From Cupriavidus lacunae (lineage in GTDB: Bacteria > Pseudomonadota > Gammaproteobacteria > Burkholderiales > Burkholderiaceae): a stretch of 64,000 nt of DNA. Where the stretch lies: NCBI RefSeq assembly GCF_003353055.1, contig NZ_QKWJ01000021.1, positions 50,443-114,442 on the forward strand, given 5' to 3'. Each line of letters starts with the position of its first letter. The first letter of the stretch is position 1. The position numbers and the translations under genes are program-made. The notes beneath the pieces were generated by a model. The model was not told the origin of the DNA. It did not search any database and worked only from the letters and a program-made list of their open reading frames with translations. This document shows positions 44,110 to 54,765 of this stretch, piece by piece.

Positions 44110-44582
44110 GGCGCGGCCTCCGCGGCGGTGTCGGCGAACAGCATGGCATGGACCTCGTCCGGCAGCAGGGCCTCGACCCGGACCCATTGCACCAGGCCGC
44201 GCGCGTCGTTGCGCACGGGCCCCAGGTAGCGCGGGCTGGCGCCGGCGATGCCGCCGTCGACGAACGACTCTGGCGGGCAACGCAGCGTCTGCGTGGCGGA
44301 TTCCAGGCGCAGGCCGAGCAGCCGGCCGGGCTCGCCGCCATGGCGCCGGTAGTGGACCAGCACCGTGCGCGTGCTGGTGCGCAGCGCCGCCGGCACGCCG
44401 GTGGCCAGCGCGGGCAGGTCGATCACCGGCACCGGCTGGCCGCGCCGTTCCATCAGGCCCGCCACCCACGCCGGCGCGCCGGGAATCTGCTTCAGGCGCG
44501 TGAGCGGCAGCACCTCGGCCACCTCGGCGGCATCGAGCGCGTAGTGGTCAGCGCCGAGGCGGAACAGCAGGAAGAGTTTCAT
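44106..44582 (-). CDS. wspB: CheW-like coupling protein WspB
   Basis: 158 residues, one CheW domain: FRLGADHYALDAAEVAEVLP, GAPAWVAGLMERRGQPVPVI and the C-terminal VNAD-like region GLVQWVRVEALLPDEV. It couples the WspA signalling tip to the kinase WspE; the protein is short, as is usual for WspB. The gene lies 31 bp downstream of wspA and is coupled to wspC. Confidence 0.92.
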   Translation of the reverse strand: MKLFLLFRLGADHYALDAAEVAEVLPLTRLKQIPGAPAWVAGLMERRGQPVPVIDLPALATGVPAALRTSTRTVLVHYRRHGGEPGRLLGLRLESATQTLRCPPESFVDGGIAGASPRYLGPVRNDARGLVQWVRVEALLPDEVHAMLFADTAAEAAP

Positions 44583-44613
44583 GGCGGCGGTGTGCAGGCC
44601 CTGGTGGCGGGGC

Positions 44614-46230
44614 CTAGACCTTGAAGCGCGACACGCCGCTGCGCAGGTCGTTGGCGACCAGCGTCAGCTCGTCGATGGCCTGGCCCGACTGGCGCAGCGA
44701 CTCCACCGTCTGCTGCGCGGCCTCGGACAGCTGCATCAGCGCCTGGTTGATCTGCTCGGCGCCGCCGGCCTGGGCCTGCATGCCTTCATTGACCATCAGC
44801 ACGCGCGGCGCCAGCGACTGCACCTGGGCGATGATCTGCGACAGCTGGTCGCCCACCTGCGTGACGTCGGACATGCCGCGGCGCACTTCCTCCGAGAACT
44901 TGTCCATGCCCATCACGCCGGCCGACACCGCCGACTGGATCTCGCGCACCATCTGCTCGATGTCGTAGGTGGCCACCGCGGTCTGGTCGGCCAGGCGCCG
45001 GATCTCGGTCGCCACCACGGCGAAGCCGCGGCCGTATTCGCCGGCCTTCTCGGCCTCGATCGCGGCGTTCAGCGACAGCAGGTTGGTCTGGTCGGCCACC
45101 TTGGCGATGGTGGTCACCACCTGGTTGATATTGCCGGCCTTCTCGTTGAGCGTGGCCAGCTTGGCATTGACCGAGCCGGCGGCATCCATCACATGCTGCA
45201 TGGTGCCTTCCATGCGCGACAGGCCTACCTGCCCGGTGCCGGCCAGCCCGGCGGCCTGCTCGGCGGCGCTGGAGACTTCATGGATGGTGCGCACCAGGTC
45301 GCGCGCGGTGGCCGAGATCTCGCGCGAGGTCGCGCCGATCTGCGTGGTGGTGGCCGCGGTCTCGGTGGCCGTGGCCTGCTGCTGGCGCGCCGTGGCGGCG
45401 ATCTCGTTGACCGAGGTGGTGACCTGGATCGCGGTGCGCTGCGCCTGGCCCACCAGCGAGGTCAGCTCGCCTGTCATCTGGTTGAAACCTTCCTCCACTT
45501 CCTGGAACTCGTCCTTGCGGCGCAGTGCCATGCGCAGGCGCAGGTCGCCGCCGCGAATGCCGGTCAGCAGGCTGACGATCGACCGCATCGGCACGGTGAT
45601 CGCGCGCAGCAGCAGGTAGCCGCAGACCACGGCGACCACCAGGGCCAAGACCAGCGCCGCCTCGATGCCGATCTTGGCCGCGCTGACGGCTTCGTCGATG
45701 CCGCGCGCCGCGCGCGCATTGACCGCGCTGTTGTCGTCCACCAGGTGCTGGACCGCCTTGCGCGCCTCGACCCAGCGGTCATGCGCTTCGCCGCGCAGCG
45801 CCGCCGCGGCGGCGGCGGCATTCCACTCGCCCTCGCGGGTCAGGACCTGGGCGGCCTGTTCGTAGCGCGCACGCACGTCGCGATAGCCCTTGAAGGCGAT
45901 GCGGTCCTCGTCGCGCGTGATCGAGGTCTCGTACTGCTCCTCGAGCTTGTCGAGGCGGCTGGCGGCCTCCTGGCTCTGTTGCTGGAAGCTGCGGCGCTCG
46001 GCCTCGTTGGCGGCATTGACGGTCTGCCACGACAGCACGTAGCGCTCGCCCCAGACCCCGCGGATGCCGGTGCTGTAGTTCAGCCCGGGCAGCGCATCCT
46101 TCAGCATCAGCGTGGTTCCGCGTTCAATCGCGGTCAGCCGGGTATAGGCGACCACGCCCATCAGTGCCATGACAAGCAGGATCAGCGAGAAGCTTGCCAA
46201 AATGCGCGTGCGGATGGTCCATTCGTTCAC
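44614..46230 (-). CDS. wspA: Membrane chemoreceptor of the Wsp surface-sensing system
   Basis: Methyl-accepting receptor that responds to surface contact. GTG 46230 is preferred: it gives 538 residues and starts directly before transmembrane helix 1 (about 9-28); the longer frame to 46437 has no sequence support. A four-helix periplasmic domain (about 30-187), transmembrane helix 2 (188-210), HAMP (about 212-265) and the cytoplasmic coiled coil follow. The hairpin tip with [20 protein letters not shown] is as in known WspA. First gene of the operon, divergent from an EAL-domain gene across 270 bp. Confidence 0.93.
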   Translation of the reverse strand: MNEWTIRTRILASFSLILLVMALMGVVAYTRLTAIERGTTLMLKDALPGLNYSTGIRGVWGERYVLSWQTVNAANEAERRSFQQQSQEAASRLDKLEEQYETSITRDEDRIAFKGYRDVRARYEQAAQVLTREGEWNAAAAAAALRGEAHDRWVEARKAVQHLVDDNSAVNARAARGIDEAVSAAKIGIEAALVLALVVAVVCGYLLLRAITVPMRSIVSLLTGIRGGDLRLRMALRRKDEFQEVEEGFNQMTGELTSLVGQAQRTAIQVTTSVNEIAATARQQQATATETAATTTQIGATSREISATARDLVRTIHEVSSAAEQAAGLAGTGQVGLSRMEGTMQHVMDAAGSVNAKLATLNEKAGNINQVVTTIAKVADQTNLLSLNAAIEAEKAGEYGRGFAVVATEIRRLADQTAVATYDIEQMVREIQSAVSAGVMGMDKFSEEVRRGMSDVTQVGDQLSQIIAQVQSLAPRVLMVNEGMQAQAGGAEQINQALMQLSEAAQQTVESLRQSGQAIDELTLVANDLRSGVSRFKV

Positions 46231-46500
46231 GGTGAGGTCCCGGTGATGTTCTTGTTCAGGAGCGGCCGCTACCCTGCAAAGCCGCCTCTGGGGCGCCGCT
46301 CGGGGGGCAATCAGGGGCGCCAGGGCGGCAGGGACGGCCCGATGCGCGGTAGGGTACTGTAAGCCGGTAGCCGATTCAACGCGCAATGCGACACCAGGAT
46401 GACCGGCGTTGCGCCGGCGCCTAGGGGTTTGGGCCAATATCGGAACTGCTTGATTTTTTCCAAGTTTTCGTCACACTTGCTAAATTGCTAGCGGGTAACA
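46231..46500. other. Divergent promoter region of wspA and the EAL gene
   Basis: 270 bp with an AT-rich stretch just left of 46500 (TTTTTTCCAAGTTTTCG, then TTGCTAAATTGCTAGC). Either gene could start from it; no confirmed promoter. The unused 5' part of the wspA frame overlaps it. Confidence 0.5.
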
Positions 46501-47856
46501 ATGTCGACAATTACAGATGGGGCAGGGATGGTTGCCAAGTCGGGGGCGAAGTCGGCTGGCGCCTCGCCAGGCTCGGATCTCGATCCGCTGACCGGCGTTG
46601 ACAATCGCCAGGGGTTTCTGAAGCGGCTGGAGGCACGCCTGCAAAGCGAGGCGGTGCCCCGCTTTGCTTTGCTGCTGATCGGTATCGACGATTTCCGCGC
46701 CTTCAACGACATGCATGGCCATGCCGAGGGCGACATCGTCCTGCAGCGCGTGGCCCGCCGCCTGCGCGACGCTTCGCCACGCGATGCCGCCATCGGCCGC
46801 ATCGGCAGCGACGAATTCGGCGTGCTGCTGCCTTCCATTGCCGATCCCACCCTGGTGCGCCATGTCAGCGCGGCCATCCTGTCGATGCTGTCCTCCCCGC
46901 ATGAGCACGCCGGGCGCCGCCACCATGTGCTGGCCAGCATCGGCGCCTGCGTGACACCCGCCGCCGGCGAGCAGGGCTCCGACGTGCTGGCCGCCGCCAG
47001 CCTGGCGCTGGCCCGTGCCAAGCACGACGGCGGCCGCACCATCCGCTTCTTCAAGCCGCAGATGCGCTCGGACGTGACCACCCGGCTGTCGCTGGTGCAG
47101 GCGCTGCACGAAGCCTATGCCCAGCGCCAGTTCGAGCTGCTCTACCAGCCCCAGGTCGACCTGCGCGACGGCCGCGTCCACGGCGCCGAAGCGCTGATGC
47201 GCTGGCGCCATCCGACCCGCGGCCTGCTGCCGCCCGCCGCCTTTATCGACGCGCTGGCAGGCAGCAGCATCGCCAGCGATGTCGGCATGTGGCTGCTGCA
47301 GACGGCCTGTGCACAGGCGCGCGCGTGGTCGCTGGCGTTTGCGCAGCCGCCGCGCGTGGCCATCAACCTGTTCGCGGCCCAGCTCGCCGAAAGCCGCCTG
47401 CTGACCGAGGTGCGCCACGTGCTGCGCGCGCTGGAGCTGGCGCCCGACTGCCTGGAGATCGAGATCACCGAGACCATCGCGCTGCAGCAGGGCGACGAGG
47501 TCGCGGACCAGCTGCAGGCGCTGCGCCGCGACGGCGTGACGCTGACCTGCGATGACTTCGGCACGGGCTACGCGTCGCTCAGCTTCCTGAAGTCGTTCCC
47601 GGTGGACCGGCTCAAGATCGACCAGTCCTTTATCCGCAACGTGACCGAAGACCCGGTCGACGCGGCCATCGTGCGCTCGGTGATCAGCGTGGGTGCCAGC
47701 CTGCACATCGGCGTGGTGGCCGAAGGCGTGGAAACCACTGAGCAGCGCGACTTCCTGCTCGCCAATGGCTGCCACGAGGCGCAGGGCTACCTGTACGGCC
47801 GCCCGATGCCGGCCGAGCGCCTGACTGAAATGCTGCGCCGGCAGTCCGGCGGCTGA
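46501..47856 (+). CDS. EAL-domain c-di-GMP phosphodiesterase with degenerate GGDEF
   Basis: 451 residues. The N-terminal GGDEF-like domain has GSDEF (102-106) in place of GGDEF, so cyclase activity is unlikely; it may bind GTP to regulate. The EAL domain keeps EAL (230-232), the metal-binding and catalytic motifs DDFGTGYASL (351-360), the Glu in ITETIA and the Lys in DRLKIDQSFI, and VVAEGVET, so phosphodiesterase activity is expected. The gene is divergent from wspA, which makes it a candidate antagonist of WspR. No transmembrane helices or sensory domain are visible, so control would be by expression or by the GGDEF-like domain. Confidence 0.92.
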   Translation: MSTITDGAGMVAKSGAKSAGASPGSDLDPLTGVDNRQGFLKRLEARLQSEAVPRFALLLIGIDDFRAFNDMHGHAEGDIVLQRVARRLRDASPRDAAIGRIGSDEFGVLLPSIADPTLVRHVSAAILSMLSSPHEHAGRRHHVLASIGACVTPAAGEQGSDVLAAASLALARAKHDGGRTIRFFKPQMRSDVTTRLSLVQALHEAYAQRQFELLYQPQVDLRDGRVHGAEALMRWRHPTRGLLPPAAFIDALAGSSIASDVGMWLLQTACAQARAWSLAFAQPPRVAINLFAAQLAESRLLTEVRHVLRALELAPDCLEIEITETIALQQGDEVADQLQALRRDGVTLTCDDFGTGYASLSFLKSFPVDRLKIDQSFIRNVTEDPVDAAIVRSVISVGASLHIGVVAEGVETTEQRDFLLANGCHEAQGYLYGRPMPAERLTEMLRRQSGG

Positions 47857-48127
47857 GCCGCCTCTGCACCGTCCGTTCCCCTCCCACGGCCCTGCCCGGT
47901 TGCCGAAGTTGTTTCCACCTTTGACGGCGACCCGGCCGGCGCGCAGCGCCCGCTGATCCGCCGCCCGCCCGCAGCCTGCCTGGGATCCCCATCCGGCCTG
48001 CATGGCGATGCCACATGGCGAAATACGTGCTTACAAAGTCTGCGGCGCCAGGCGTGCCGCGGCATCCGGGGCCATGTATGGTGACATCAGGGTAGCCGCT
48101 GACATCGGCGGGCGATCCCGAAGCGTT
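47857..48127. other. Intergenic region before the DUF6600 gene
   Basis: About 270 bp; no gene recognised. The open frame to 48002 runs through it but has no homology. Contains no clear terminator for the EAL gene. Confidence 0.45.
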
Positions 48128-50848
48128 ATGCGCGATATGCACCGAGTTCCGATCCTGACTTCCATGTTCGATCCTTCCCAATCCGCCGGCCGCGCTCGTG
48201 GCCTGCCCCGCAGCCGGCTGGCGCTGACGGCGCTGGCCGCTGCGGCGGGCCTGGCTGTGGCGGCTGCTGCACTAGCCCAGGTTCCCGCCGGCCCCCCCGG
48301 CCAGGCTTATCTTGATGCGCCGGCGGCTGACGGCCAGTACCAGCAAGCCGATCCTTCCTCGCGCATCGCCACGCTGACCGCCGTCGACGGCAACCTCAGC
48401 TTTGCGCCCGCCGGGTCGGACGAATGGGCCGCGACGGGCCTGAACCGGCCGGTGACCACCGGCGACCGGCTCTGGCTGGACCAGGGCGGGCGCGCCGAAC
48501 TGCATGCCGGCACGGTGGCAATGCGGCTGGGCGGCGCCACCGCCGCCAGCATCCTGAACCTGGGCGACAGCGCTACGCAGGTCAAGCTGACCCAGGGCAC
48601 GATGCAGTTGCGCGTGCGCGCGCTGCCGCCGGGCCAGACGGTGGAAGTCGACACCCCCAACCTGGCCTTTGTGCCGCGCGAGCCGGGCGATTACCGGCTG
48701 GACGTCGCGCCGGACGGCAGCACTACCACCGTGACCATGCGCCATGGCAGCGCGGTGGTCTACGGCGACAGCCGCTCGGTCGAGCTGCAGCGCGGCGACC
48801 GCATGCGCTTTGCTGGGACCGACCTGGCCGATGCCGGCGGCGGCGGCGCGCCGGAGGACGCCTTCGACCGCTGGACCGCGGCGCGCGACGCGCGCGAAGA
48901 CGCTTCACCGTCGGCCCAGTATGTGCCGCGCGAGATGCCGGGCTATGCCGCGCTGGACGGCTACGGCGACTGGCAGGAAGACCCCGGCTACGGCGCGGTC
49001 TGGTTCCCGCGCGTGGTCAGCGCCGGCTGGGCCCCGTACAGCGCCGGGCACTGGGCCTGGATCGCACCGTGGGGCTGGACCTGGATCGATGATGCGCCGT
49101 GGGGCTTTGCGCCTTCGCACTACGGCCGCTGGGCCTATGTGGGATCGCGCTGGGGCTGGGTGCCCGGGCCGCGCGTGCGCCCGTGCTACGCCCCCGCGGT
49201 GGTGGCTTTTGTCGGCGCCGGCGGGCCGAACTGGAACGTGCGCGTGGGCGGCGGCCCGGGCGTGGCCTGGTATCCGCTGGGGCCGCGCGACACGTACCGC
49301 CCGGTCTACCGGGCCAGCCCGACCTATGTCGCCCGCATCAACCGGGTCACCGTCAACAACATCGTGATGGGCGACCGCCGGCCGCCGCCTTATGCCAACC
49401 GCAACGTGCCGGGCGCCATCACGGGCATGCCCGCACGCAATTTTGTCGAAGGCCGGCCCGCGCGCGGCATGCATCGCGACGAATGGCGCAACCTGCCGGC
49501 TGGCGAGGCCCGGGGTGCGCCGCCGGTGGCGCCGGTCAAGGGCAGCCTGGTGGGATCGGCCCCGATGCGGCCGCTGCCGCCGCAGGCCCGCCAGGGCTTC
49601 GAGCGCCAGGCCATCGCCGCCCGCCCGCCGGGCCGGCCGGCCACGGACGACCTGGCCCGCCGCTTTGCGCGCGAGGGTGGGGTCGTGCCGGGCGCGGGCC
49701 CTGCCTGGCGCGGCGGCAACGAACACAGGCCCGGACGCGACGCGCGGCCGGTACCCGATGTGCGCATGAGCCAGGCGGCCATCGCCGCGCAGCCGCGCGC
49801 GGATCGTGGGGACCGCAACATATCCAACGCCCCGGGTGAGCCTTGGCGCGGCAACGGCCGCGGCCAGAGCGCCCGGCCCGACGAGGCCCGCGGATTTGTT
49901 GGCCAGCCGGGCCAGCCGGGCGGACCGGCCGACGCGCAACGGCAGTCACAGGCCATGCAGCACGACCAGCAGCAGGCGCTGCAGCGCCAGCAGATGGAAC
50001 AGCAGCGCGCACTGCGCGAGCAGCAGCGGCAGGGGCCGGCGCTGCAGCGGCAACAGCAGGAAGCCCAGCAACGCGAAGCGCAGCAGCGTCCTGATCCGGG
50101 CCTGCAGTCGCAGGAAATGCAGCGCCAGCGTTTTGAGCAGCAGCGGCAGATGCAGGAGGCTCAGCAGCGCCAGGCCGAAGCCCAGCAGCGGCAGTCCGCC
50201 GACCAGCAGCGCCAGCAGGTGGATCGCCAGCGCCAGATGGCCGACCAGCCGCGGCAGGGCCAGGAGATGCAGCGCCAGCGCTTCGAGCAGCAGCGGCAGA
50301 TGCAGGAGGCCCAGCAGCGCCAGGCCGAGGCGCAGCAGCGGCAGTCCGCCGACCAGCAGCGCCAGCAGGTGGATCAACAGCGCCAGATGGCCGACCAGCA
50401 GCGCCAGGGCCAGGAGATGCAGCGCCAGCGCATGGAGCAACAGCGGCAAATGCAGGAAGCCCAGCAGCGCCAGGCCGAAGCAGCCCAGCGCCAGCAGATG
50501 GCGCAGCAGCGCCAGATGCAGGAGCAGCAGCGGCAAATGCAGGAGCAGCAACGGCAAATGCAGGAGCAGCAACGGCAGCAGGCCATGCAGCGCCAGCAGG
50601 CGGAACAGCAGCAGCGCCACATGCAGGAGCAGCAGCGTGCCGCGCAGGAACAGCAACGCGCGATGCAGGAGCAGCAGCGTCACCAGCAGGACCAGCAACG
50701 GCAGATGCAGGAGCAGCAGCGTCACCAGCAAGACCAGCAGCGCCAGCAGCAACAGCAGCAACAGCAGCAACAGCAACAGCAACGCGCGCAGCATGACCGC
50801 AGCCAGATGGAGGCGCGCCAGGGACGGGACAGCGATCACCGGCAGTAG
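48128..50848 (+). CDS. DUF6600/FecR-like exported protein with glutamine-rich tail
   Basis: About 906 residues from ATG 48128, preceded by GAAG; ATG 48137 and ATG 48164 in the same frame are alternatives. A Sec signal peptide follows (LALTALAAAAGLAVAAAALA). A FecR-like beta domain (about 50-190; RIATLTAVDGNLSFAPAGSD, DRLWLDQGGRAELHAGTVAM) is followed by a Trp-rich DUF6600 domain (about 270-380; WAWIAPWGWTWIDDAPWGFA, GRWAYVGSRWGWVPGPRVRP). From about residue 600 the chain is low complexity, dominated by Gln, Arg, Met and Glu (about 290 residues). Likely surface-exposed or periplasmic; function unknown. Confidence 0.85.
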   Translation: MRDMHRVPILTSMFDPSQSAGRARGLPRSRLALTALAAAAGLAVAAAALAQVPAGPPGQAYLDAPAADGQYQQADPSSRIATLTAVDGNLSFAPAGSDEWAATGLNRPVTTGDRLWLDQGGRAELHAGTVAMRLGGATAASILNLGDSATQVKLTQGTMQLRVRALPPGQTVEVDTPNLAFVPREPGDYRLDVAPDGSTTTVTMRHGSAVVYGDSRSVELQRGDRMRFAGTDLADAGGGGAPEDAFDRWTAARDAREDASPSAQYVPREMPGYAALDGYGDWQEDPGYGAVWFPRVVSAGWAPYSAGHWAWIAPWGWTWIDDAPWGFAPSHYGRWAYVGSRWGWVPGPRVRPCYAPAVVAFVGAGGPNWNVRVGGGPGVAWYPLGPRDTYRPVYRASPTYVARINRVTVNNIVMGDRRPPPYANRNVPGAITGMPARNFVEGRPARGMHRDEWRNLPAGEARGAPPVAPVKGSLVGSAPMRPLPPQARQGFERQAIAARPPGRPATDDLARRFAREGGVVPGAGPAWRGGNEHRPGRDARPVPDVRMSQAAIAAQPRADRGDRNISNAPGEPWRGNGRGQSARPDEARGFVGQPGQPGGPADAQRQSQAMQHDQQQALQRQQMEQQRALREQQRQGPALQRQQQEAQQREAQQRPDPGLQSQEMQRQRFEQQRQMQEAQQRQAEAQQRQSADQQRQQVDRQRQMADQPRQGQEMQRQRFEQQRQMQEAQQRQAEAQQRQSADQQRQQVDQQRQMADQQRQGQEMQRQRMEQQRQMQEAQQRQAEAAQRQQMAQQRQMQEQQRQMQEQQRQMQEQQRQQAMQRQQAEQQQRHMQEQQRAAQEQQRAMQEQQRHQQDQQRQMQEQQRHQQDQQRQQQQQQQQQQQQQRAQHDRSQMEARQGRDSDHRQ
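49931..50800 (+). repeat. Glutamine-rich coding repeat
   Basis: Tandem, degenerate units of about 13-20 codons built from CAG-rich sequence (for example QQRQMQEAQQRQAEAQQRQ) inside the DUF6600 gene. Two blocks of roughly 55 codons are near-duplicates (about 50118-50230 and 50268-50380). The 3' end is a run of nine or so CAG/CAA codons. Confidence 0.85.
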
Positions 50849-50873
50849 CCGCGGCGGTCCCGCAACAACGAAG

Positions 50874-50908
50874 AACCCCGGCAAGAAGCCTCGCGGCCTG
50901 CCGGGGTT
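50874..50908. terminator. Terminator between DUF6600 and livK genes
   Basis: AACCCCGGCA and TGCCGGGGTT form a 10-bp stem around 15 nt, followed on the plus strand by a T-rich TTTGTGTTT. On the minus strand the tail is TTCTTCG. Convergent gene boundary. Confidence 0.8.
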
Positions 50909-50950
50909 TGTGTTTGCGCGGCGCCGCGTGGGGCGGCGCCTCAGCCAGGC

Positions 50951-52123
50951 TTACTTTGCCAGTTCCGACAAGCGCACCTGCGAGATCTTGCCGTTCTGCA
51001 CCCAGCCGACCACGGTGTCGGCCACCGACCCGCCCTTGGCATCGATGCCTTCGATCTCGTTCGGGTTGGCCTCCTTGGCCAGGCCCTTGACCGCATCCGG
51101 CATCTTTGCCCGGATTGCCGCGGCGTCGCTGGTGGTGCCGGCGAGCTTCATCGCACCGGCCAGCGCATAGACCATGGTGTAGTTCAGCGACATCTCGGTG
51201 GTGGCATCGCGCCCGTCATGCAGCTTCTTGTATTTGGCGTTGAAGTTCTGCGTGGCGGGGCGGCTGTCGTTGACCAGCGGCAGCACGCCGATCGAACCTT
51301 CCAGCATGCCGAGGCCATTGGTGACCTTGGCCATCTCATCCATCTTGGCCTGGTCCATCACGATAAAGCCGCCTTTGAAGCCCAGTTCGCGCGCCTGCTT
51401 GACCACCAGCGCGGTCGGCTCGGACGGGCCGCCAACGAACATCACGTCCGGTTTCTCGCTGATCGCACGCGACACGCCGCTGTAGAAGTCGGTGGCCTTA
51501 GTGTACGACATGGGGTTGTTGGCCACCACCTTGCCGCCCGCCGCTTCCCACGCCGGCTTGAACGCCTGCACCCACGCCTTGGCGTAGTCATGGTCCGCCG
51601 GGGCCAGTGCCACGTTCTTGCCGTAGCGCTTCATCTGCGCCTTGATGAAGGGCTCGATATAGCCGGTGTAGGCCGGCGGGATGCGGATGGTCAGCTGGTT
51701 GCCGGCATCGGTGATGCGCGGCACGCTCGAGTAGGCCATCACCAGGAACTTCTCTTGCTCGTTGAAGGCCTGCAGCGCGAAGATGCCGCCCGAATGCGGC
51801 ACGAACACGGCCGGGGTCTTGTACTGCTGTACCAGGCGACGCCCGTTGATGGCGGCCTCGGCGGGCGAGTACTTGTCGTCCAGCGCCACCACTTCCAGCT
51901 TGACCTTCTTGCCCTTGACTTCCAGGCCCGCGGCGTTGATCTCGTCCACGGCCATCTGCACGCCGGACAGCACGTTCTTGCCATACAGCGCGGCGCCACC
52001 GGACAGCGGGCCGGTATAGCCGATCTTGACCACTTCCTGCGCCAGCGCGGCGCCCGAGGCCAGCATGGCAGCCATGGCGGTGGCGGCCAGCGGGAAGATA
52101 CGGCGCATGATCTTGCTTAGCAT
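50951..52123 (-). CDS. livK: Branched-chain amino acid ABC transporter substrate-binding protein
   Basis: 390-residue periplasmic binding protein of the Leu/Ile/Val-BP family. A signal peptide (about 1-28) is followed by the type I fold: [19 protein letters not shown] (about 32-50), [39 protein letters not shown]. In this family the ligand may be an amino acid, amide or aromatic acid. It lies last in the liv operon, 136 bp after livF, with a hairpin repeat between them that may set its relative expression. ATG 52123 with GGAGACATA upstream. Confidence 0.9.
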   Translation of the reverse strand: MLSKIMRRIFPLAATAMAAMLASGAALAQEVVKIGYTGPLSGGAALYGKNVLSGVQMAVDEINAAGLEVKGKKVKLEVVALDDKYSPAEAAINGRRLVQQYKTPAVFVPHSGGIFALQAFNEQEKFLVMAYSSVPRITDAGNQLTIRIPPAYTGYIEPFIKAQMKRYGKNVALAPADHDYAKAWVQAFKPAWEAAGGKVVANNPMSYTKATDFYSGVSRAISEKPDVMFVGGPSEPTALVVKQARELGFKGGFIVMDQAKMDEMAKVTNGLGMLEGSIGVLPLVNDSRPATQNFNAKYKKLHDGRDATTEMSLNYTMVYALAGAMKLAGTTSDAAAIRAKMPDAVKGLAKEANPNEIEGIDAKGGSVADTVVGWVQNGKISQVRLSELAK

Positions 52124-52190
52124 TGCTATGTCTCCTGAAAGTACTGCGCTTGTTAGGTCTGACTGTCTTCAATGACCCCTCGGTTTTCTC

Positions 52191-52214
52191 CCCTCTCCCG
52201 CAAGCGGGAGAGGG
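52191..52214. repeat. Intergenic hairpin repeat between livF and livK
   Basis: CCCTCTCCCGC-AA-GCGGGAGAGGG, an 11-bp perfect stem. Similar hairpins are common in Cupriavidus and Ralstonia intergenic DNA, to my knowledge. Its translation gives the frequent SPLPQAGEG pattern. May stabilise the upstream mRNA or mark differential expression. Confidence 0.75.
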
Positions 52215-52259
52215 AGCATGCTTGCGGCAAGGCAAGCCCCCGCGTCATGCCTGTGTCTA

Positions 52260-52953
52260 CTACCCCCCGATATACGCCTTCCGAATCCCCTCATCCTTCA
52301 GCAACGTATCCCGGTCCCCCTCCATCACGATGCGCCCGCTCTCGATCACGTAGGCGCGATGCGCGATGCCCAGCGCCGCGTAGGCGTTCTGCTCGGCCAG
52401 CAGCACCGTGGTGCCGGCGCGGTTGATGCGCTGGATGATCTCGAACATCTGCCTGACCACCAGCGGCGCCAGCCCCAGCGACGGCTCATCCAGCAGCAAC
52501 GCGCGCGGGCGGCTCATCAGCGCGCGGCCCAGCGCCACCATCTGCTGCTGCCCGCCGGACAGCGAGCCGGCCGGGTGGTCCTTCTTCTGCCGCAGGATCG
52601 GGAACAGTTCGTAGACCTCTTCCAGCGTCTTGCGGATGCCCGCGCCATCGCGCCGGTGCACATAGGCGCCCAGCACCAGGTTCTTCTCCACGCTCATCGC
52701 CGGAAACAGCTTGCGGCCCTCCGGGCAGTGCACCAGCCCCGCCTGCACGATCTGCGACGGCTTCATGCCCGACAGCTCGCGCCCGTCAAAGCGCATGCTG
52801 CCGCCGCTGATGCGGTGGATCGCGCTCATCGCCAGGAAGATCGAGCTCTTGCCGGCACCGTTGGCGCCCAGCAGCACCACCAGCTCGCCGGCGCCGGCGT
52901 GCAGGGTGATGTTGTCCAGGGCGCGGAAGCTGCCGTACGACAGCGAGACGCGT

Positions 52954-52967
<14 letters not shown>
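52260..52967 (-). CDS. livF: Branched-chain amino acid ABC transporter ATP-binding protein
   Basis: 235 residues from ATG 52967; the longer frame to 53036 runs through the end of livG. Walker A is [11 protein letters not shown] (about 32-42), the signature is LSGGQQQ (about 134-140) and Walker B is [13 protein letters not shown] (about 156-168). All motifs are normal. The start overlaps the livG stop by 14 bp, giving coupled translation. It pairs with LivG to drive import through LivHM. Confidence 0.93.
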
Positions 52968-53710
<743 letters not shown>

Positions 53711-53718
<8 letters not shown>

Positions 53719-54754
53719 GGTCGGCTCCGGCGCGGGTGGTCGGGACAGGGGTGGCGGCTTGCGCAGCGACTCGCGCCGCGGACTGCGCAGCCAGCTTGCC
53801 GCGGCGCTCGGCGGCGGCTTTGCGCGCCTGCTTCTTCAGGAAGGAACCCACGATGCCGTCCGGCACGAAAATGATCAGCAGGATCAGCACCGGGCCGAAC
53901 ACCAGCATGCGGTAGTCCTGCATGAACTGCAGCGACTGCGTGATCCACGGCACCAGCACCGCGCCCAGCAGCGGCCCGAAGATGGTGCCGATGCCACCCA
54001 CCAGCATCGACATCACCATGTCGAAGGTCAGGTCGGTGCGCGCGATGTCCGGCCCCAGGAAACGCACCTGGCCGGCGTAGAGCGCACCGGCAAAGCCGGC
54101 GTAGCCCACCGACAGCACGAACGACAGCACCTTGGTGCGCATCAGGTTGATGCCCAGCGCCTCGGCCAGGGCGTCGCTGTTGCGCACGGCCAGGAAGCTG
54201 CGGCCCAGCAACGAGCTGACAATGCGGTGCATCACGAAGGTGCCGACCGCGAGGAAGAACAGCACCAGGTAGTACTGCGCCTGCACGCTGTCAAAGCTGA
54301 GCGGTCCGATCGCGGCCGGCACCGGGATGCCGATCAGGCCCACCGTGCCGTGCGTCAGGCTTTCCCACTTCTCGATCAGCAGGTAGATGATGTAGCCCAC
54401 GCACATGGTGAAGATCGAGAAGTAATGGCCCTTCAGGCGCAGCGACACCACTCCGATCACATAGCCCACCACCATGCAGATCACGCCGGACAGCACGAAG
54501 GCCAGCCAGAACGGCACCTGGTGGTCCACCGTCAGGATGCCCAGCGTATAGGCGCCGATCGCCATGAACCCGCCGTGGGCCAGGTTGAGCTGCCCGGTGT
54601 AGCCGGTGATCAGGTTCAGCCCGAGCGTGGCGATGGCATAGATGAAGGCCAGCGTCATCACGGTCAGGTAGTAGCTGTTGGGCGTGATCAGCGGGAAGGC
54701 GATGGCGAGCGCCAGCAGCAGCGTCCAGCCGGTTTTTCCTTGCAGTGCGTTCAT
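53711..54754 (-). CDS. livM: Branched-chain amino acid ABC transporter permease
   Basis: 347-residue permease with about ten helices. The LivM loop with GINLMRTKVLSFVLSVGYAG (about 195-215) and GGIGTIFGPLLGAVLVPWIT (about 258-280) are typical. The first helices include TLGLNLITGYTGQLNLAHGG. A basic Lys/Arg/Ala tail ends the protein, part of it overlapping the livG start. ATG 54754 has GGAGACTCC upstream. Follows livH by 11 bp. Confidence 0.92.
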
Positions 54755-54765
54755 CTGGAGTCTCC

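Noticed and set aside
44581..46362. 593-residue open frame on the plus strand
   Set aside because: Antisense to wspA.
46231..46437. N-terminal extension of wspA to 46437
   Set aside because: No homology, no signal peptide logic, and it would run through the promoter region; GTG 46230 fits the receptor's first helix.
50110..50790. Short repeating units that might suggest a CRISPR array
   Set aside because: Units are in frame inside a coding gene, CAG-rich, and lack regular unique spacers.
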